From Hylemonella gracilis str. Niagara R (lineage in GTDB: Bacteria > Pseudomonadota > Gammaproteobacteria > Burkholderiales > Burkholderiaceae_C), in contig NZ_JEMG01000001.1 of assembly GCF_000600295.1 (NCBI RefSeq), positions 470,670-534,669 of the forward strand: DNA of 64,000 nucleotides, written 5' to 3'. The notes under the pieces were generated by a model. It saw nothing but the letters and a program-made list of their open reading frames with translations, did no database searches and was not told the DNA's origin. Below are positions 44,776 through 54,645 of the stretch, piece by piece. The translations under genes and the position numbers were made by a program. Numbering within the stretch: position 1 is the stretch's first letter; each line of letters begins with the position of its first letter.

Positions 44776-45816
44776 ATGAATACATCCGCCATCCATGCCC
44801 TGCTGGCCGCCGCGCTATTCGGAGCTAGCACTCCATTTGCCAAGGCACTGGTCGGCGACATTTCCCCTGTGCTGCTGGCAGGACTGCTCTACCTCGGCAG
44901 TGGAGTTGGGCTGGGCATCGTCCGATGGATACGTGATCGAGGCTGGCAGTCTCCCGATTTGCAGCCACGAGAGTGGCCCTGGTTGTTGGGGGCCATCGGT
45001 TTTGGCGGAGTTCTCGGCCCCGTTGCGCTGATGTTCGGGCTGACACACACGACGGGTGCAGCGGCCTCCCTGCTGCTGAACCTTGAAGCCGTGCTGACTG
45101 CCGTGCTGGCATGGGTCGTCTTCAAGGAAAACGCCGACCGTCGCATCGTGCTCGGTATGGCAGTGATCGTGACCGGGGGTGTTCTGCTGGCGTGGCCCAG
45201 CGGGAACGTCGGAGCAACGACTTGGCTGGGTTCTGTGGCGATCATCGGCGCCTGCCTGTGCTGGGCCATCGACAACAATCTGACACGCAAGGTGTCCGCT
45301 TCGGATGCACTCTTCATCGCGAGCAGCAAGGGTTTGGTGGCTGGCGCCGTCAATGTCGCATTGGCGGTGATGCTGGGTGCGCGATTCCCATCGACTGGCG
45401 CGATCGCGTCCGCCATGCTGCTTGGCCTGCTGGGTTATGGCCTCAGCTTGGTCATGTTCGTGCTGGCGTTGCGTGGGCTGGGTTCATCCCGCACAGGCGC
45501 GTACTTCTCGACAGCACCTTTCATAGGTGCGGCCCTCGCCGTGCTGGTCTTTCAGGAGCAGACCGATGGCTTGTTCTGGCTTGCGGCAGGCTTGATGGGT
45601 CTCGGCGTCTGGTTGCATCTGACCGAGCGGCATGCGCATGAGCACATGCATGACCCCAGGGAACATAGCCACCGGCATGTGCATGACGAGCACCACCAGC
45701 ATGAACACGAAGAGGGGGAAGACGGGAGGGGGCCGCACACGCACAGTCATCACCACGCGCAGATGACACATAGCCACCCTCACTTCCCGGACATTCATCA
45801 TCGGCACAGCCACTAG
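44776..45816 (+). CDS. EamA-family transporter with His-rich C-terminal tail
   Basis: A 346-residue DMT permease with ten helices in two EamA repeats (AAALFGASTPFAKALVGD and RTGAYFSTAPFIGAALAVLVFQEQ), followed by a 60-residue tail in which about every second residue is His, Asp or Glu (HAHEHMHDPREHSHRHVHDE and onward). Such tails bind zinc, nickel or cobalt in cation transporters, so metal transport or metal-controlled activity is likely. ATG 44776 is the start. A truncated relative lies at 38989-39236. Confidence 0.88.
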   Translation: MNTSAIHALLAAALFGASTPFAKALVGDISPVLLAGLLYLGSGVGLGIVRWIRDRGWQSPDLQPREWPWLLGAIGFGGVLGPVALMFGLTHTTGAAASLLLNLEAVLTAVLAWVVFKENADRRIVLGMAVIVTGGVLLAWPSGNVGATTWLGSVAIIGACLCWAIDNNLTRKVSASDALFIASSKGLVAGAVNVALAVMLGARFPSTGAIASAMLLGLLGYGLSLVMFVLALRGLGSSRTGAYFSTAPFIGAALAVLVFQEQTDGLFWLAAGLMGLGVWLHLTERHAHEHMHDPREHSHRHVHDEHHQHEHEEGEDGRGPHTHSHHHAQMTHSHPHFPDIHHRHSH

Positions 45817-45872
45817 TTCTGGCACTTTGGGTCGGCGCTTTCATCCGATTTTCCATGCGCCATAATGACCCG

Positions 45873-46223
45873 ATGCGTCCCTCCCGCAAGGCCCTCCTGT
45901 CCATTGCCATCATGCTCTGGCAGACATTGGCGTGGATGACCCCTTTCGCGGTTCAGGCGTACAGCGAGCAGTTCACGCACATGGCCGTCCATCAACAGGG
46001 GACGGATCATCATCACGATGATGAGTCGCTGCACCTGTCATCGGACACTGACAGCGCCTTGCACTTGCATGCCGACAACGGGTTTCAGCCGGCTGGGATG
46101 AACGCCTGGGCCGCCCACATCGAGATCCCGCCTCTGGTCAGTACCCCTGTGGCTAGGCAATCCAGTGAGCCACCGACCGTCTTTCTTGACGGGTTGCTGC
46201 GGCCTCCCTGCGCCCACGCTTAA
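45873..46223 (+). CDS. Small exported His-rich protein
   Basis: A 116-residue protein starting at ATG 45873 with an N-terminal hydrophobic signal (ALLSIAIMLWQTLAWMTPFAVQA). The mature part has clustered metal-binding residues (DHHHDDESLHLSSDTDSALHLHADN) and ends PPCAHA. It resembles small periplasmic proteins found in czc-type clusters but no named family is certain. It precedes the HupE/UreJ gene. Confidence 0.65.
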   Translation: MRPSRKALLSIAIMLWQTLAWMTPFAVQAYSEQFTHMAVHQQGTDHHHDDESLHLSSDTDSALHLHADNGFQPAGMNAWAAHIEIPPLVSTPVARQSSEPPTVFLDGLLRPPCAHA

Positions 46224-46412
46224 CGTCTAAGGTCCGCGCTTATTTCGCGTGCATGTCCTGCTGCCACTGGCGCAGCGGATGCTCTATTGACCTTTTGACT
46301 GGCCTCCTGACTAAGACTTCGCCGCTCCTGTGGCGAACCTTGCCGCGCGCGCGAACCGTTCAGTGGGATGGCGGCGCTTGCGCAATGTCCCCAATCCAAT
46401 TCCATTTCACAG

Positions 46413-47198
46413 ATGAAACTTCTTGATTTCAGGCGTTTGATCGCACTGGCCGTCGGCCTGACTCCCTTGTTGGCCTGGGCGCATGGCATCTCGGCCGCGG
46501 ACCAGCAGCGCATGCTGGAAGGCGGTTACCTCCGATACATCGAATTGGGTGCCCGGCACATGCTCACGGGCTACGACCACTTGCTGTTCCTCTTCGGCGT
46601 GGTGTTCTTTCTGACCACGTTTCGCGATGTGGCCAAGTTCGTGACCGTTTTCACCATCGGACACTGCATCACGCTGATCTTCGCGACCTACTTCAAAGTC
46701 ACTTGGAACTACTACTTGGTCGATGCCGTCATCGCGTTCAGCGTGATGTACAAGGCTTTCGACAACAACGGCGGCTTCCAGAAGTATTTCTCGATGGCTT
46801 CGCCCAATCTGCTCTGGGCGGTCTTCGGCTTCGGTTTGCTGCACGGGTTTGGCCTGTCCACACGCCTGCAGCAACTGCCGCTCGGCGACGATCCGTGGGC
46901 GATGCTCTGGCGCATCCTGAGCTTCAACGTGGGCGTCGAGCTGGGGCAGATCGTGGCGCTGACAGTCATGGTGGGTGCCTTGACGCTGTGGCGCCACACC
47001 CCATCGTTCAAGCGCTTCAGCTATGCCGCCAACCTGGCGCTTTTCTATGGCGGTGTTTACCTGCTCTTCACGCAGTTGCACGGCTACCAGCACGACAGCC
47101 ATCCTGATAGCTTCCGCTTCCCAGCTGCCGAACATCGTCATGCGCATGAGGACATGGATGTGGAAAACACGGAAGACAAGAGCCGCAGCGACTTCTAA
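46413..47198 (+). CDS. HupE/UreJ-family metal permease
   Basis: A 261-residue membrane protein with a signal-like N-terminus (to AWAHG), then IELGARHMLTGYDHLLFLFGVVFFL and FTIGHCITLIFA, which are the metal-binding HX4DH-type motifs of HupE/UreJ nickel or cobalt permeases; GLLHGFGLSTRL follows. The C-terminal tail is His/Asp-rich. Probably moves Ni2+, Co2+ or a related cation. ATG 46413 (MKLLDFRRL) is the likely start. The 190 bases upstream hold no gene, and I saw no convincing cobalamin or NiCo riboswitch there. Confidence 0.87.
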   Translation: MKLLDFRRLIALAVGLTPLLAWAHGISAADQQRMLEGGYLRYIELGARHMLTGYDHLLFLFGVVFFLTTFRDVAKFVTVFTIGHCITLIFATYFKVTWNYYLVDAVIAFSVMYKAFDNNGGFQKYFSMASPNLLWAVFGFGLLHGFGLSTRLQQLPLGDDPWAMLWRILSFNVGVELGQIVALTVMVGALTLWRHTPSFKRFSYAANLALFYGGVYLLFTQLHGYQHDSHPDSFRFPAAEHRHAHEDMDVENTEDKSRSDF

Positions 47199-47248
47199 CC
47201 CCTCTCAATCTTTCCCTCAATCAACCTCTATTTATTACAGGACTCACC

Positions 47249-47599
47249 ATGAAATCACTCATCCTTGCCGCTACCCTGATTACTTTGCTGCCGTTCAGCC
47301 CGCTTGCCAGGGCGGATGAAGGCAGCAGTTGCCACTTCCACGGCAAGAAGCCAGCCACTGAGGCCGTCGTCACGGATTGCGCAAATCAGCGGCGCAATGC
47401 CCTGGTCAAGAACGGCAAGCTCGAGGGAAGCTGGCAAAGCGCCAAGCTTGAGAAGCTGGAGCTGATTGATGGCAAGAAGGGCAAGGAGTGGAAGGTCATC
47501 TTCACGAACCCTGCCGTCACCGACAAGACGAAGCAGAACCTGTACGTGTTCTTCTCACACCCGGGCAACTTCATCGCCACCAACTTCACCGGCCAATAA
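47249..47599 (+). CDS. Exported DUF6488-like protein
   Basis: A 116-residue periplasmic protein with a signal peptide (MKSLILAATLITLLPFSPLARA) and a small mature domain beginning CHFHGKKPATEAVVTDCANQRR. I recall this type, now DUF6488, next to HupE/UreJ-type permeases, so it may bind the same metal in the periplasm. It starts 50 bases after the hupE stop and belongs to that operon. A weak terminator hairpin (CTCAC/GTGAG, 47606-47640) follows. Confidence 0.72.
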   Translation: MKSLILAATLITLLPFSPLARADEGSSCHFHGKKPATEAVVTDCANQRRNALVKNGKLEGSWQSAKLEKLELIDGKKGKEWKVIFTNPAVTDKTKQNLYVFFSHPGNFIATNFTGQ

Positions 47600-47688
47600 A
47601 GCGCTGCCTCTCTCACTTGGCGGGGCCGGGTGAGGGGGCTTTATCTCCCTTTTAGGCTATAGGTGTTTCTCGATGCCATACCTCTGGC

Positions 47689-47719
47689 TTGCACCTGTAC
47701 CTACTACAGGCTTTATGCT
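47689..47719 (+). promoter_or_regulatory. MerR-type promoter P1, upstream of czcICBA
   Basis: TTGCAC (47689-47694) and TATGCT (47714-47719) are separated by 19 bases, the overlong spacer of MerR-activated promoters. The spacer holds the perfect dyad CCTGTA-cctac-TACAGG (47694-47710). The rest of 47600-47933 has no gene that I can support. Confidence 0.75.
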
Positions 47720-47933
47720 CGGTGGCTTTTTAAGAAATTCTTGCTGAAAGACTGCTAGTAAGTTCATGAACAGAGGGCCTACGCTTGAACGGATTGTTCA
47801 ATGCTCCAATGAGTCAGGGGCGGTTAGTCGTTACCTCCGCGGTTCGAGCCTGCGAATGCAGGCTTCGGGATGGACGTTGCCGCATGACAATGCGGCGCTG
47901 ATGGCTTTGCTTTGCCATCGACTCTGATGTGAG

Positions 47934-48317
47934 ATGTTCGTGAGACTTTGGTTGATGGCTTTCCTGCTTGCCGTACTGCCTCTACAGGCGGTATGGGCCG
48001 TCACAAGTTGGTACGGGACCAATCTAAGTCCTCTTGGCAGCATGTCCGTGTTACTGGAGCCGTGTGATGAACGGAAATCACAGCTACAGGCCGGTAAGGC
48101 TGAAAACCAAATCCACGGATCAGGGGGAGAGCATCATGGATGCAGTACCTGCCACCACAGTACCGCGGTATTGCCCGTAATTGAAGGCCGACTCCAGACC
48201 AAGGATACGTCGCAGGCTCCAACAGCCTCGGCCATGAAACTCATCCCATCGGGATTGCACGAAAGCATTGATCGCCCTCAGTGGGCGCCGCACCGGTATT
48301 CCGGTGCGGTTTCGTGA
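47934..48317 (+). CDS. czcI: CzcI-like small exported metal resistance protein
   Basis: A 127-residue protein with a signal peptide (RLWLMAFLLAVLPLQAVWA) and a mature part with SGGEHHGCSTCHHSTAVLP, a His/Cys metal-binding motif of CzcI-type proteins. In known czc operons czcI precedes czcCBA and modulates induction. It lies 67 bases before czcC, and a strong hairpin (CCGCACCGG/CCGGTGCGG, 48288-48309) overlaps its end, which may tune expression of the downstream genes. Confidence 0.78.
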   Translation: MFVRLWLMAFLLAVLPLQAVWAVTSWYGTNLSPLGSMSVLLEPCDERKSQLQAGKAENQIHGSGGEHHGCSTCHHSTAVLPVIEGRLQTKDTSQAPTASAMKLIPSGLHESIDRPQWAPHRYSGAVS

Positions 48318-48383
48318 CGGAGATAGAACACCTGATCACCACCGCATCGGATTCTTTTGTCTTGTAACTGACTGGAGAATTTG

Positions 48384-49688
48384 ATGCTTAGGAAATTCGC
48401 ACCCCACGCGATGGGGTTTGCGTTGCTTTTCGGCCATGCGGCATGGGTCCAAGCCGCAGTTGCGCCAAGAAACTCTGATGCGCTTGCGTCCGCGCTAATC
48501 GAAGCAATACAGCCACTGACACTGCGTGCGGCGCAGGAGCAGGCACTGCAAGGCAACCCCGAACTGATCGCGGCAAGGCGAGAGGTCGAAGCCGCTGAAG
48601 GAGCCCGGATACAGGCGGGAGCCCTGCCCAATCCTGTGTTGGACATTCAATTGGAGGATGAGCGCAGGGCAACCCGTACCAGAACGACCTCTTTCAGCCA
48701 GACACTCGAACTGGGCGGCAAGCGTGGTGCTCGCATTGAGGCCGCTGAACGTGCCGTCGAGATGGCCAGATCTCGATTCGAGGCGAAGACCGCTGACGTT
48801 CGCGCTGGCGCCACGGTTGCTTTTTTTGCCGCCCTGGTTGCGCAGGATCGAGTCAATCTTGCCCAGGCTTCGCTGGAGGTCGCCAGACGAGGCAGTGAGG
48901 CGGCCAGCAAGCGGGTCTTCGCGGGCAAGATATCGCCCATCGAGGAAACCAAGGCCAAGGTTGCCGAGGCGGGTGTCCGGGTGGAGCTGGTCCAGGCGCG
49001 CGGGGAGCTCCAATCGTCGCGGCAGCAACTGTTGGCGGTGATGGGGGCAACACATCTACCGGCAGAGCTGGATGGCGATGCCTTGAACCTTCCCCAGGTT
49101 GTTGCGCCCGATGCAATTCCCGGTCTGATCAATGATGCTCCCGCACTGCGTGAGGCTCAGCTGAATGTGCACCGATTGACCGCTCTGGTTGATCTTGAGT
49201 CGGCTAAGCGCATTCCGGACGTGACGTTGATGGTGGGCGTCAAGCGCGCGGAGGAGTTGGGGCGCGATCAGACCGTGGTGGGGATTTCCTTGCCGCTACC
49301 GCTCTTCGATACAAACCGCGGCGCTCTGCTGGAGGCTCTTCGTCAGAGAGACATGGCCGAGGAGGAACTGCGCGCCACCGAACTGCGGCTTAGGGCCGAA
49401 GCGAGCATCGCCGTGGGAAGGTACGCCACATCGGTTGCCGAAGTGGCGACCCTCAAGGATGAGGTGATCCCCGGCGCCCGCATCGCCTTCGATGCTGCGG
49501 CCAAGGGCTTTGAGCTCGGAAAGTTCGGATACCTCGACGTTCTGGATGCCCAGCGCACGTTGCAGCAAGCGCGTGCGCAGTACCTGCGTGCGCTTGCCGA
49601 GGTGCATCGCGCCGCCGCCGACCTGGACCGCCTGTTGGGCAGTTCCGGAAGCACCCGTTCAAACACTCTTCCCGAGATTCGCCAATGA
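48384..49688 (+). CDS. czcC: CzcC-like outer membrane channel (TolC family)
   Basis: A 434-residue outer membrane efflux protein with a signal peptide (to AAVAPRNS). It shows two OEP repeats: LTLRAAQEQALQGNPELIAARREVEAAEGARIQAGALPNP and the later IAFDAAAKGFELGKFGYLDVLDAQRTLQQARAQYLRALAEVHRAAADLDRLLG. It exports Co, Zn or Cd with CzcBA across the envelope. ATG 48384 follows TGGAG. The stop overlaps the czcB start (ATGA). Confidence 0.9.
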   Translation: MLRKFAPHAMGFALLFGHAAWVQAAVAPRNSDALASALIEAIQPLTLRAAQEQALQGNPELIAARREVEAAEGARIQAGALPNPVLDIQLEDERRATRTRTTSFSQTLELGGKRGARIEAAERAVEMARSRFEAKTADVRAGATVAFFAALVAQDRVNLAQASLEVARRGSEAASKRVFAGKISPIEETKAKVAEAGVRVELVQARGELQSSRQQLLAVMGATHLPAELDGDALNLPQVVAPDAIPGLINDAPALREAQLNVHRLTALVDLESAKRIPDVTLMVGVKRAEELGRDQTVVGISLPLPLFDTNRGALLEALRQRDMAEEELRATELRLRAEASIAVGRYATSVAEVATLKDEVIPGARIAFDAAAKGFELGKFGYLDVLDAQRTLQQARAQYLRALAEVHRAAADLDRLLGSSGSTRSNTLPEIRQ

Positions 49689-51253
49689 AACCCTCTTTTT
49701 CATCCCTGTCCGCCGGCAAGTCCGGCCGTAAGCAGTTTTTTGCCATTGCCGCCCTGGTTGTCGCCGGCATCGTCATTGGCGCCTTGATTCTTTCCTATGG
49801 CTCTTCCGGCCCCGCGTCCGAGGAGCATTCCGAGCATGCCGAAGAAGCTGAGGGCAAGGGCGGTGACAGCCATGGTCATTCGGAAGAGGAAGGCGAGCAC
49901 GAGTCCGAGGCGCAGGCGAAAGGCCCCAATGGTGGCCAGCGATTTGTCGACGGTGATTTCGCCCTTGAATTGCTTCTTGCAGAAGAGGGCGGTGAGCCAC
50001 GATTCAAGGCTTGGCTGTATACCAAGAACACAATCACCACTCCTTCTGGAAGCTCGGTTTCGATCAGCCTGACGCGCCCCAGTGGCGAGCGCCAGGAGAT
50101 CAAGCTGATCCCGAGAGGCGATCTGCTCGAGGGCGAACAAGTGGTTGCCGAGCCGCATGTCTTCGAGGCTGCGGTGACGGGGAGAACGCCGAAGCAGTCG
50201 TTCAAATTTGCCTTCAGCCGGGAGGAGGGCAAGGTTGAAATGAGCGATGCTCAGATTCAATCGTCCGGCATCGCGGTGGAGACAAGCGCAGCCGCGCGCA
50301 TTCGGACTGCCCAGCAATTTCCTGGCGAGATTCGATTCAACGAGGACCGCACCGCGCACATCGTTCCGCGCGTGAGTGGCGTGGTGGACGGCGTCAGCGC
50401 CAACTTGGGCCAGCAGGTCCAGCAGGGCCAGGTACTGGCCGTGATCTCCAGCACCGCCGTTTCGGAGGTGCGCGCGGAACTGCAGGCTGCTCAAAAGCGC
50501 CGGGAACTGGCGAAGACCACCTACGAGCGGGAGAAGTCGCTGTGGGAAGAAAAGATATCGCCCCAGCAGGATGTTTTGCAGGCACAACAAACCTTGCGGG
50601 AGGCCGAGATCGCCGTGGCGAACGCCACGCAGAAATTGCTTGCGCTGGGTGCCGCGCCAGAAAGCAGTGCCTTGGGGCGTTTTGAACTGCGGGCACCCTT
50701 CGATGGCGTTGTCGTGGAAAAACATATCGCGCAGGGTGAAGCTGTCCGAGAGGACTCCAACGTCTTCACCATCTCGGACTTGTCGACCGTATGGGCGGAG
50801 ATGAGCATCTCCGCACGTGACTTGCCGCAGGTGCGCGTGGGTGAAAAAGTCGTCGTGCGCTCCGGTGCCTTTGACGCAACTGCTAAAGGATCCGTGTCCT
50901 ACGTCGGTGTCCTGATCGGTGAGCAGACACGAACGGCCCGCGCGCGTGTCACGCTGGCCAATCCCCAGGGTGCATGGCGACCCGGTCTTTATGTGAATGT
51001 GGAAGTCGTTGCCGAGGAGAAGATGGCTCCGGTGACCGTTTCCTCGTCGGCCATTCAGACGATCGATGAGAAGCCCGTTGTCTTCGTGAAGACACGGGGT
51101 GGCTTCATTCCCCAGCCCGTGCAACTGGGCCGCAGCGATGAACGGCGTGTGGAGATCGTCAGCGGGCTCAGAGCCGGTGTGCCCTATGCCGCAACAGGCA
51201 GTTTCATTGTCAAGTCTGAGCAGGGCAAGGGTTCGGCAACCCATGCCCATTGA
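49685..51253 (+). CDS. czcB: CzcB-like periplasmic adaptor with His-rich N-terminus
   Basis: A 522-residue membrane fusion protein. One N-terminal helix (FAIAALVVAGIVIGALILSYG) is followed by a His/Glu-rich stretch (EEHSEHAEEAEGKGGDSHGHSEEEGEH) that could gather metal, then the barrel-sandwich lipoyl domain (VSGVVDGVSANLGQQVQQGQVLAVISS), a coiled coil and the beta-barrel. It couples CzcA to CzcC. Overlaps czcC by 4 bases. Confidence 0.92.
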   Translation: MKPSFSSLSAGKSGRKQFFAIAALVVAGIVIGALILSYGSSGPASEEHSEHAEEAEGKGGDSHGHSEEEGEHESEAQAKGPNGGQRFVDGDFALELLLAEEGGEPRFKAWLYTKNTITTPSGSSVSISLTRPSGERQEIKLIPRGDLLEGEQVVAEPHVFEAAVTGRTPKQSFKFAFSREEGKVEMSDAQIQSSGIAVETSAAARIRTAQQFPGEIRFNEDRTAHIVPRVSGVVDGVSANLGQQVQQGQVLAVISSTAVSEVRAELQAAQKRRELAKTTYEREKSLWEEKISPQQDVLQAQQTLREAEIAVANATQKLLALGAAPESSALGRFELRAPFDGVVVEKHIAQGEAVREDSNVFTISDLSTVWAEMSISARDLPQVRVGEKVVVRSGAFDATAKGSVSYVGVLIGEQTRTARARVTLANPQGAWRPGLYVNVEVVAEEKMAPVTVSSSAIQTIDEKPVVFVKTRGGFIPQPVQLGRSDERRVEIVSGLRAGVPYAATGSFIVKSEQGKGSATHAH

Positions 51254-51270
51254 AGCAGGAAACGCACACC

Positions 51271-54200
51271 ATGTTTGAACGCATCATCCAATTCGCCATC
51301 GAACAGAGATGGCTTGTCATGCTGGCCGTTTTCGGCATGGCGGCTCTGGGAATCTATAACTACCAGCGCCTGCCCATCGACGCCGTCCCTGACATCACCA
51401 ACGTCCAGGTTCAGATCAACACACCTGCGTCAGGCTATTCGCCGCTGGAGACCGAACAACGTGTCACCTTCCCGGTCGAGACCGTGATGGCGGGCTTGCC
51501 GGGTCTGCAAGAGACTCGCTCCATGTCTCGTTACGGCCTGTCCCAGGTGACAGTGATTTTCAAGGATGGCACGGACATCTATTTCGCCCGCCAGCTGGTC
51601 AACGAACGCTTGCAGTCGACCAGCGGTCAGTTGCCGGAAGGCATTCATCCGCTTGCCGGCCCCACCTCAACGGGGCTTGGCGAAATCTATCTCTGGACGG
51701 TGGAAGCCAAGGAAGGTGCCAAGAAAGAAGACGGCACGCCCTATACCTCGACCGATCTGCGTGAAATCCAGGACTGGATCATCAAGCCGCAGCTGCGCAA
51801 TGTGCCGGGCGTCACCGAGATCAACACCATCGGCGGCTATGCCAAGGAATACCAGATCGCACCCTACCCGGAGCGGCTGGCGGCCTATGGCCTGTCCATG
51901 AGCGATGTGGTCAAGGCGCTGGAGCAGAACAACACGAACGTGGGGGCGGGCTACATCGAACGGCGCGGAGAGCAATACTTGATCCGCGCGCCCGGCCAGG
52001 CACGCAACGTCGAGGATCTGCGCAATGTCATCCTCTCGAGCAGTGGCAGCACGCCCGTGCGCGTGCGTGATGTTGCCGATGTGGAGATCGGCAAGGAACT
52101 GCGTACCGGCGCTGCGACGGACAACGGGCGGGAAGTGGTGCTGGGGACCGTTTTCATGCTCATCGGTGAAAACAGCCGGGTGGTTTCGCAGGCGGTGGCT
52201 CGAAAAATGGAGGAGATCAACAAGAGTCTTCCGACTGGTGTTCACGCCGTCACGGTCTACGACCGAACCGTGCTGGTCGACAAAGCGATTGCAACGGTCA
52301 AGAAAAACCTGCTTGAAGGCGCGGTGCTTGTGATCGTCGTTCTGTTTCTCTTTCTTGGGAACATCCGGGCAGCCATCATCACCGCGCTGGTCATTCCGTT
52401 GTCCATGCTCTTCACCTTCACGGGAATGGTGAGCCAGAAGGTCAGTGCCAACCTGATGAGTCTGGGGGCACTAGACTTCGGCATCATCATCGATGGCGCC
52501 GTGGTGATCGTGGAGAACTGTGTCCGGCGGCTGGCGCATGCGCAGGAGCATCACGGCCGACCGCTGACCCGAAGCGAACGGTTTCATGAGGTATTTGCCG
52601 CCTCCAGAGAGGCGCGCCGTCCGCTTCTGTTCGGCCAGCTCATCATCATGATCGTTTACCTGCCCATCTTCGCCCTGACCGGCGTGGAAGGAAAAATGTT
52701 CCACCCGATGGCGCTCACGGTCGTGATTGCGCTGCTGGGGGCCATGATTCTCTCGGTGACTTTCATCCCCGCAGCCGTGGCGCTTTTCATTGGCAAGCGG
52801 GTGGCGGAAAAGGAAAACCGGCTGATGACGGCCGCCAAGCGCATCTATGCGCCTCTGCTGGATCGCGTGATGGATACCAAGGCCGTGGTGCTGACGGCCG
52901 CTGGTGTCATGGTGGTGCTTTCCGGTCTTCTTGCGACGCGTCTTGGCAGTGAATTCATCCCCAGCCTCAACGAAGGAGATTTCGCCATTCAAGCGCTGAG
53001 GATTCCTGGGACCAGTCTGACGCAGTCCGTCGAAATGCAGCAGCGGCTGGAAAAGCAACTGAAAGAGAAATTCCCCGAAATCGAGCGCGTTTTCGCGCGT
53101 ACAGGGACGGCCGAGATTGCGTCGGATGCCATGCCGCCCAATATCTCGGATGGTTACGTGATGCTCAAACCCGAAAGCGAATGGCCGGAACCACGGCGCA
53201 CCCGAGAGGAATTGCTGGAGACTGTTCAGGCCGAGGCCGCGAAGCTGCCGGGTAACAGCTATGAATTTTCGCAACCCATCCAGCTTCGCTTCAACGAGCT
53301 GATTTCGGGGGTGCGCAGCGACGTGGCGGTCAAGGTCTTTGGTGACGACATGGACGTGCTGAACAGTACCGCTGCGCAGATCGAGAAGGTTCTCAAGGAA
53401 GTTCCTGGCGCGGCCGAGGTCAAGGTCGAGCAGACCACGGGTCTGCCGATGCTAACCATCAACGTTGACCGGGAAAAAGTCGCCCGTTATGGATTGAACA
53501 TCGCCGACGTTCAGTCGACGCTGGCGACGGCGATCGGTGGTACGGAAGCCGGGACGATGTTCGAGGGTGATCGGCGATTCGATATCGTCGTGCGCATGCC
53601 CGAGTCCCTGCGGGGTGATGTGACCACCATTGGACGCTTGCCAATTGCGCTTCCGGCTTCGGGGGCGGGCCGAACCAACTTCATTCCGCTGTCCGAGGTG
53701 GCGAGTCTGGAGCTTTCGCCCGGACCCAATCAAGTGAGTCGTGAAAACGGCAAGCGCCGTATCGTGATCAGCGCCAACGTCCGTGGCCGCGACCTGGGTA
53801 GCTTCGTCACGGAAGCCGCGGCGGCACTGGAGCAGAAGGTCAAGGTTCCGACCGGCTACTGGACGACCTGGGGTGGTCAGTTCGAGAATCTTCAATCCGC
53901 CACGGCACGGTTGCAGATTGTGATTCCGGTCGCTCTGCTGCTCGTCTTCACGCTGCTGTTCGTCATGTTCGGCAATGCCAAGGATGGCTTGATCGTGTTC
54001 ACCGGCATTCCATTCGCTCTGACGGGAGGGGTTCTGGCTCTGTGGCTGCGGGATATTCCAATGTCCATCACGGCGGCCGTCGGGTTCATCGCGCTTTCAG
54101 GCGTCGCCGTGCTCAATGGCTTGGTGATGATCGCGTTCATTCGCAACCTGCGTGAATCGGGCGTGCGTTTGGAGCAGGCGGTCCGCGAGGGCGCATTGAC

Positions 54201-54468
54201 CCGACTTCGTCCCGTGCTCATGACCGCGCTTGTGGCTTCGCTGGGATTCGTTCCCATGGCCATCGCGACAGGGACCGGCGCGGAAGTACAGCGACCGCTT
54301 GCGACCGTGGTGATCGGGGGGATCCTTTCCTCGACTGCGCTGACCTTGCTGGTTCTGCCCGTGCTCTACCGTCTGGCTCACCGCCGCGATGAAGACGAGG
54401 ATTTCGAGGTCGTGTCTCAGCCAGCTTCGCCTTCCCCCGTCACAGCAACTTCCACGTTGCAGACCTGA
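51271..54468 (+). CDS. czcA: CzcA-like heavy metal RND efflux pump
   Basis: A 1065-residue RND transporter of the HME group, driven by protons. It has 12 helices and two large periplasmic loops; helix 4 carries ALDFGIIIDGAVVIVENCVRR with the DFG-x3-DGAVV-x-VEN signature of CzcA/HME1 pumps for Co, Zn and Cd. The start FERIIQFAIEQRWLVMLAVFG is typical. ATG 51271 follows CAGGA. Full length and last gene of czcICBA. Confidence 0.95.
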   Translation: MFERIIQFAIEQRWLVMLAVFGMAALGIYNYQRLPIDAVPDITNVQVQINTPASGYSPLETEQRVTFPVETVMAGLPGLQETRSMSRYGLSQVTVIFKDGTDIYFARQLVNERLQSTSGQLPEGIHPLAGPTSTGLGEIYLWTVEAKEGAKKEDGTPYTSTDLREIQDWIIKPQLRNVPGVTEINTIGGYAKEYQIAPYPERLAAYGLSMSDVVKALEQNNTNVGAGYIERRGEQYLIRAPGQARNVEDLRNVILSSSGSTPVRVRDVADVEIGKELRTGAATDNGREVVLGTVFMLIGENSRVVSQAVARKMEEINKSLPTGVHAVTVYDRTVLVDKAIATVKKNLLEGAVLVIVVLFLFLGNIRAAIITALVIPLSMLFTFTGMVSQKVSANLMSLGALDFGIIIDGAVVIVENCVRRLAHAQEHHGRPLTRSERFHEVFAASREARRPLLFGQLIIMIVYLPIFALTGVEGKMFHPMALTVVIALLGAMILSVTFIPAAVALFIGKRVAEKENRLMTAAKRIYAPLLDRVMDTKAVVLTAAGVMVVLSGLLATRLGSEFIPSLNEGDFAIQALRIPGTSLTQSVEMQQRLEKQLKEKFPEIERVFARTGTAEIASDAMPPNISDGYVMLKPESEWPEPRRTREELLETVQAEAAKLPGNSYEFSQPIQLRFNELISGVRSDVAVKVFGDDMDVLNSTAAQIEKVLKEVPGAAEVKVEQTTGLPMLTINVDREKVARYGLNIADVQSTLATAIGGTEAGTMFEGDRRFDIVVRMPESLRGDVTTIGRLPIALPASGAGRTNFIPLSEVASLELSPGPNQVSRENGKRRIVISANVRGRDLGSFVTEAAAALEQKVKVPTGYWTTWGGQFENLQSATARLQIVIPVALLLVFTLLFVMFGNAKDGLIVFTGIPFALTGGVLALWLRDIPMSITAAVGFIALSGVAVLNGLVMIAFIRNLRESGVRLEQAVREGALTRLRPVLMTALVASLGFVPMAIATGTGAEVQRPLATVVIGGILSSTALTLLVLPVLYRLAHRRDEDEDFEVVSQPASPSPVTATSTLQT

Positions 54469-54645
54469 CGAAGGCGGCGGCCATGCTGTGGTGCACACCA
54501 TGCTTCATTGCCATCCGCTCAATGCGGGGTACTACCGCTGAGATCGGCTCTGATGCGCGAGGTGAGCCTCGGCATGGCCCGTTTACTCGTCTGCTGAGAA
54601 AAATTTCGATAACCCTGATGCCAGTCTTGGCGTTCGGGGTGTCGC

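Noticed and set aside
46224..46412. Possible cobalamin or NiCo riboswitch before the HupE/UreJ gene
   Set aside because: I could not find the conserved core of either class in the 190-base leader.
49700..51250. 516-codon open frame opposite czcB
   Set aside because: Antisense shadow; the plus frame is a full CzcB protein with overlaps to czcC and a position just before czcA.
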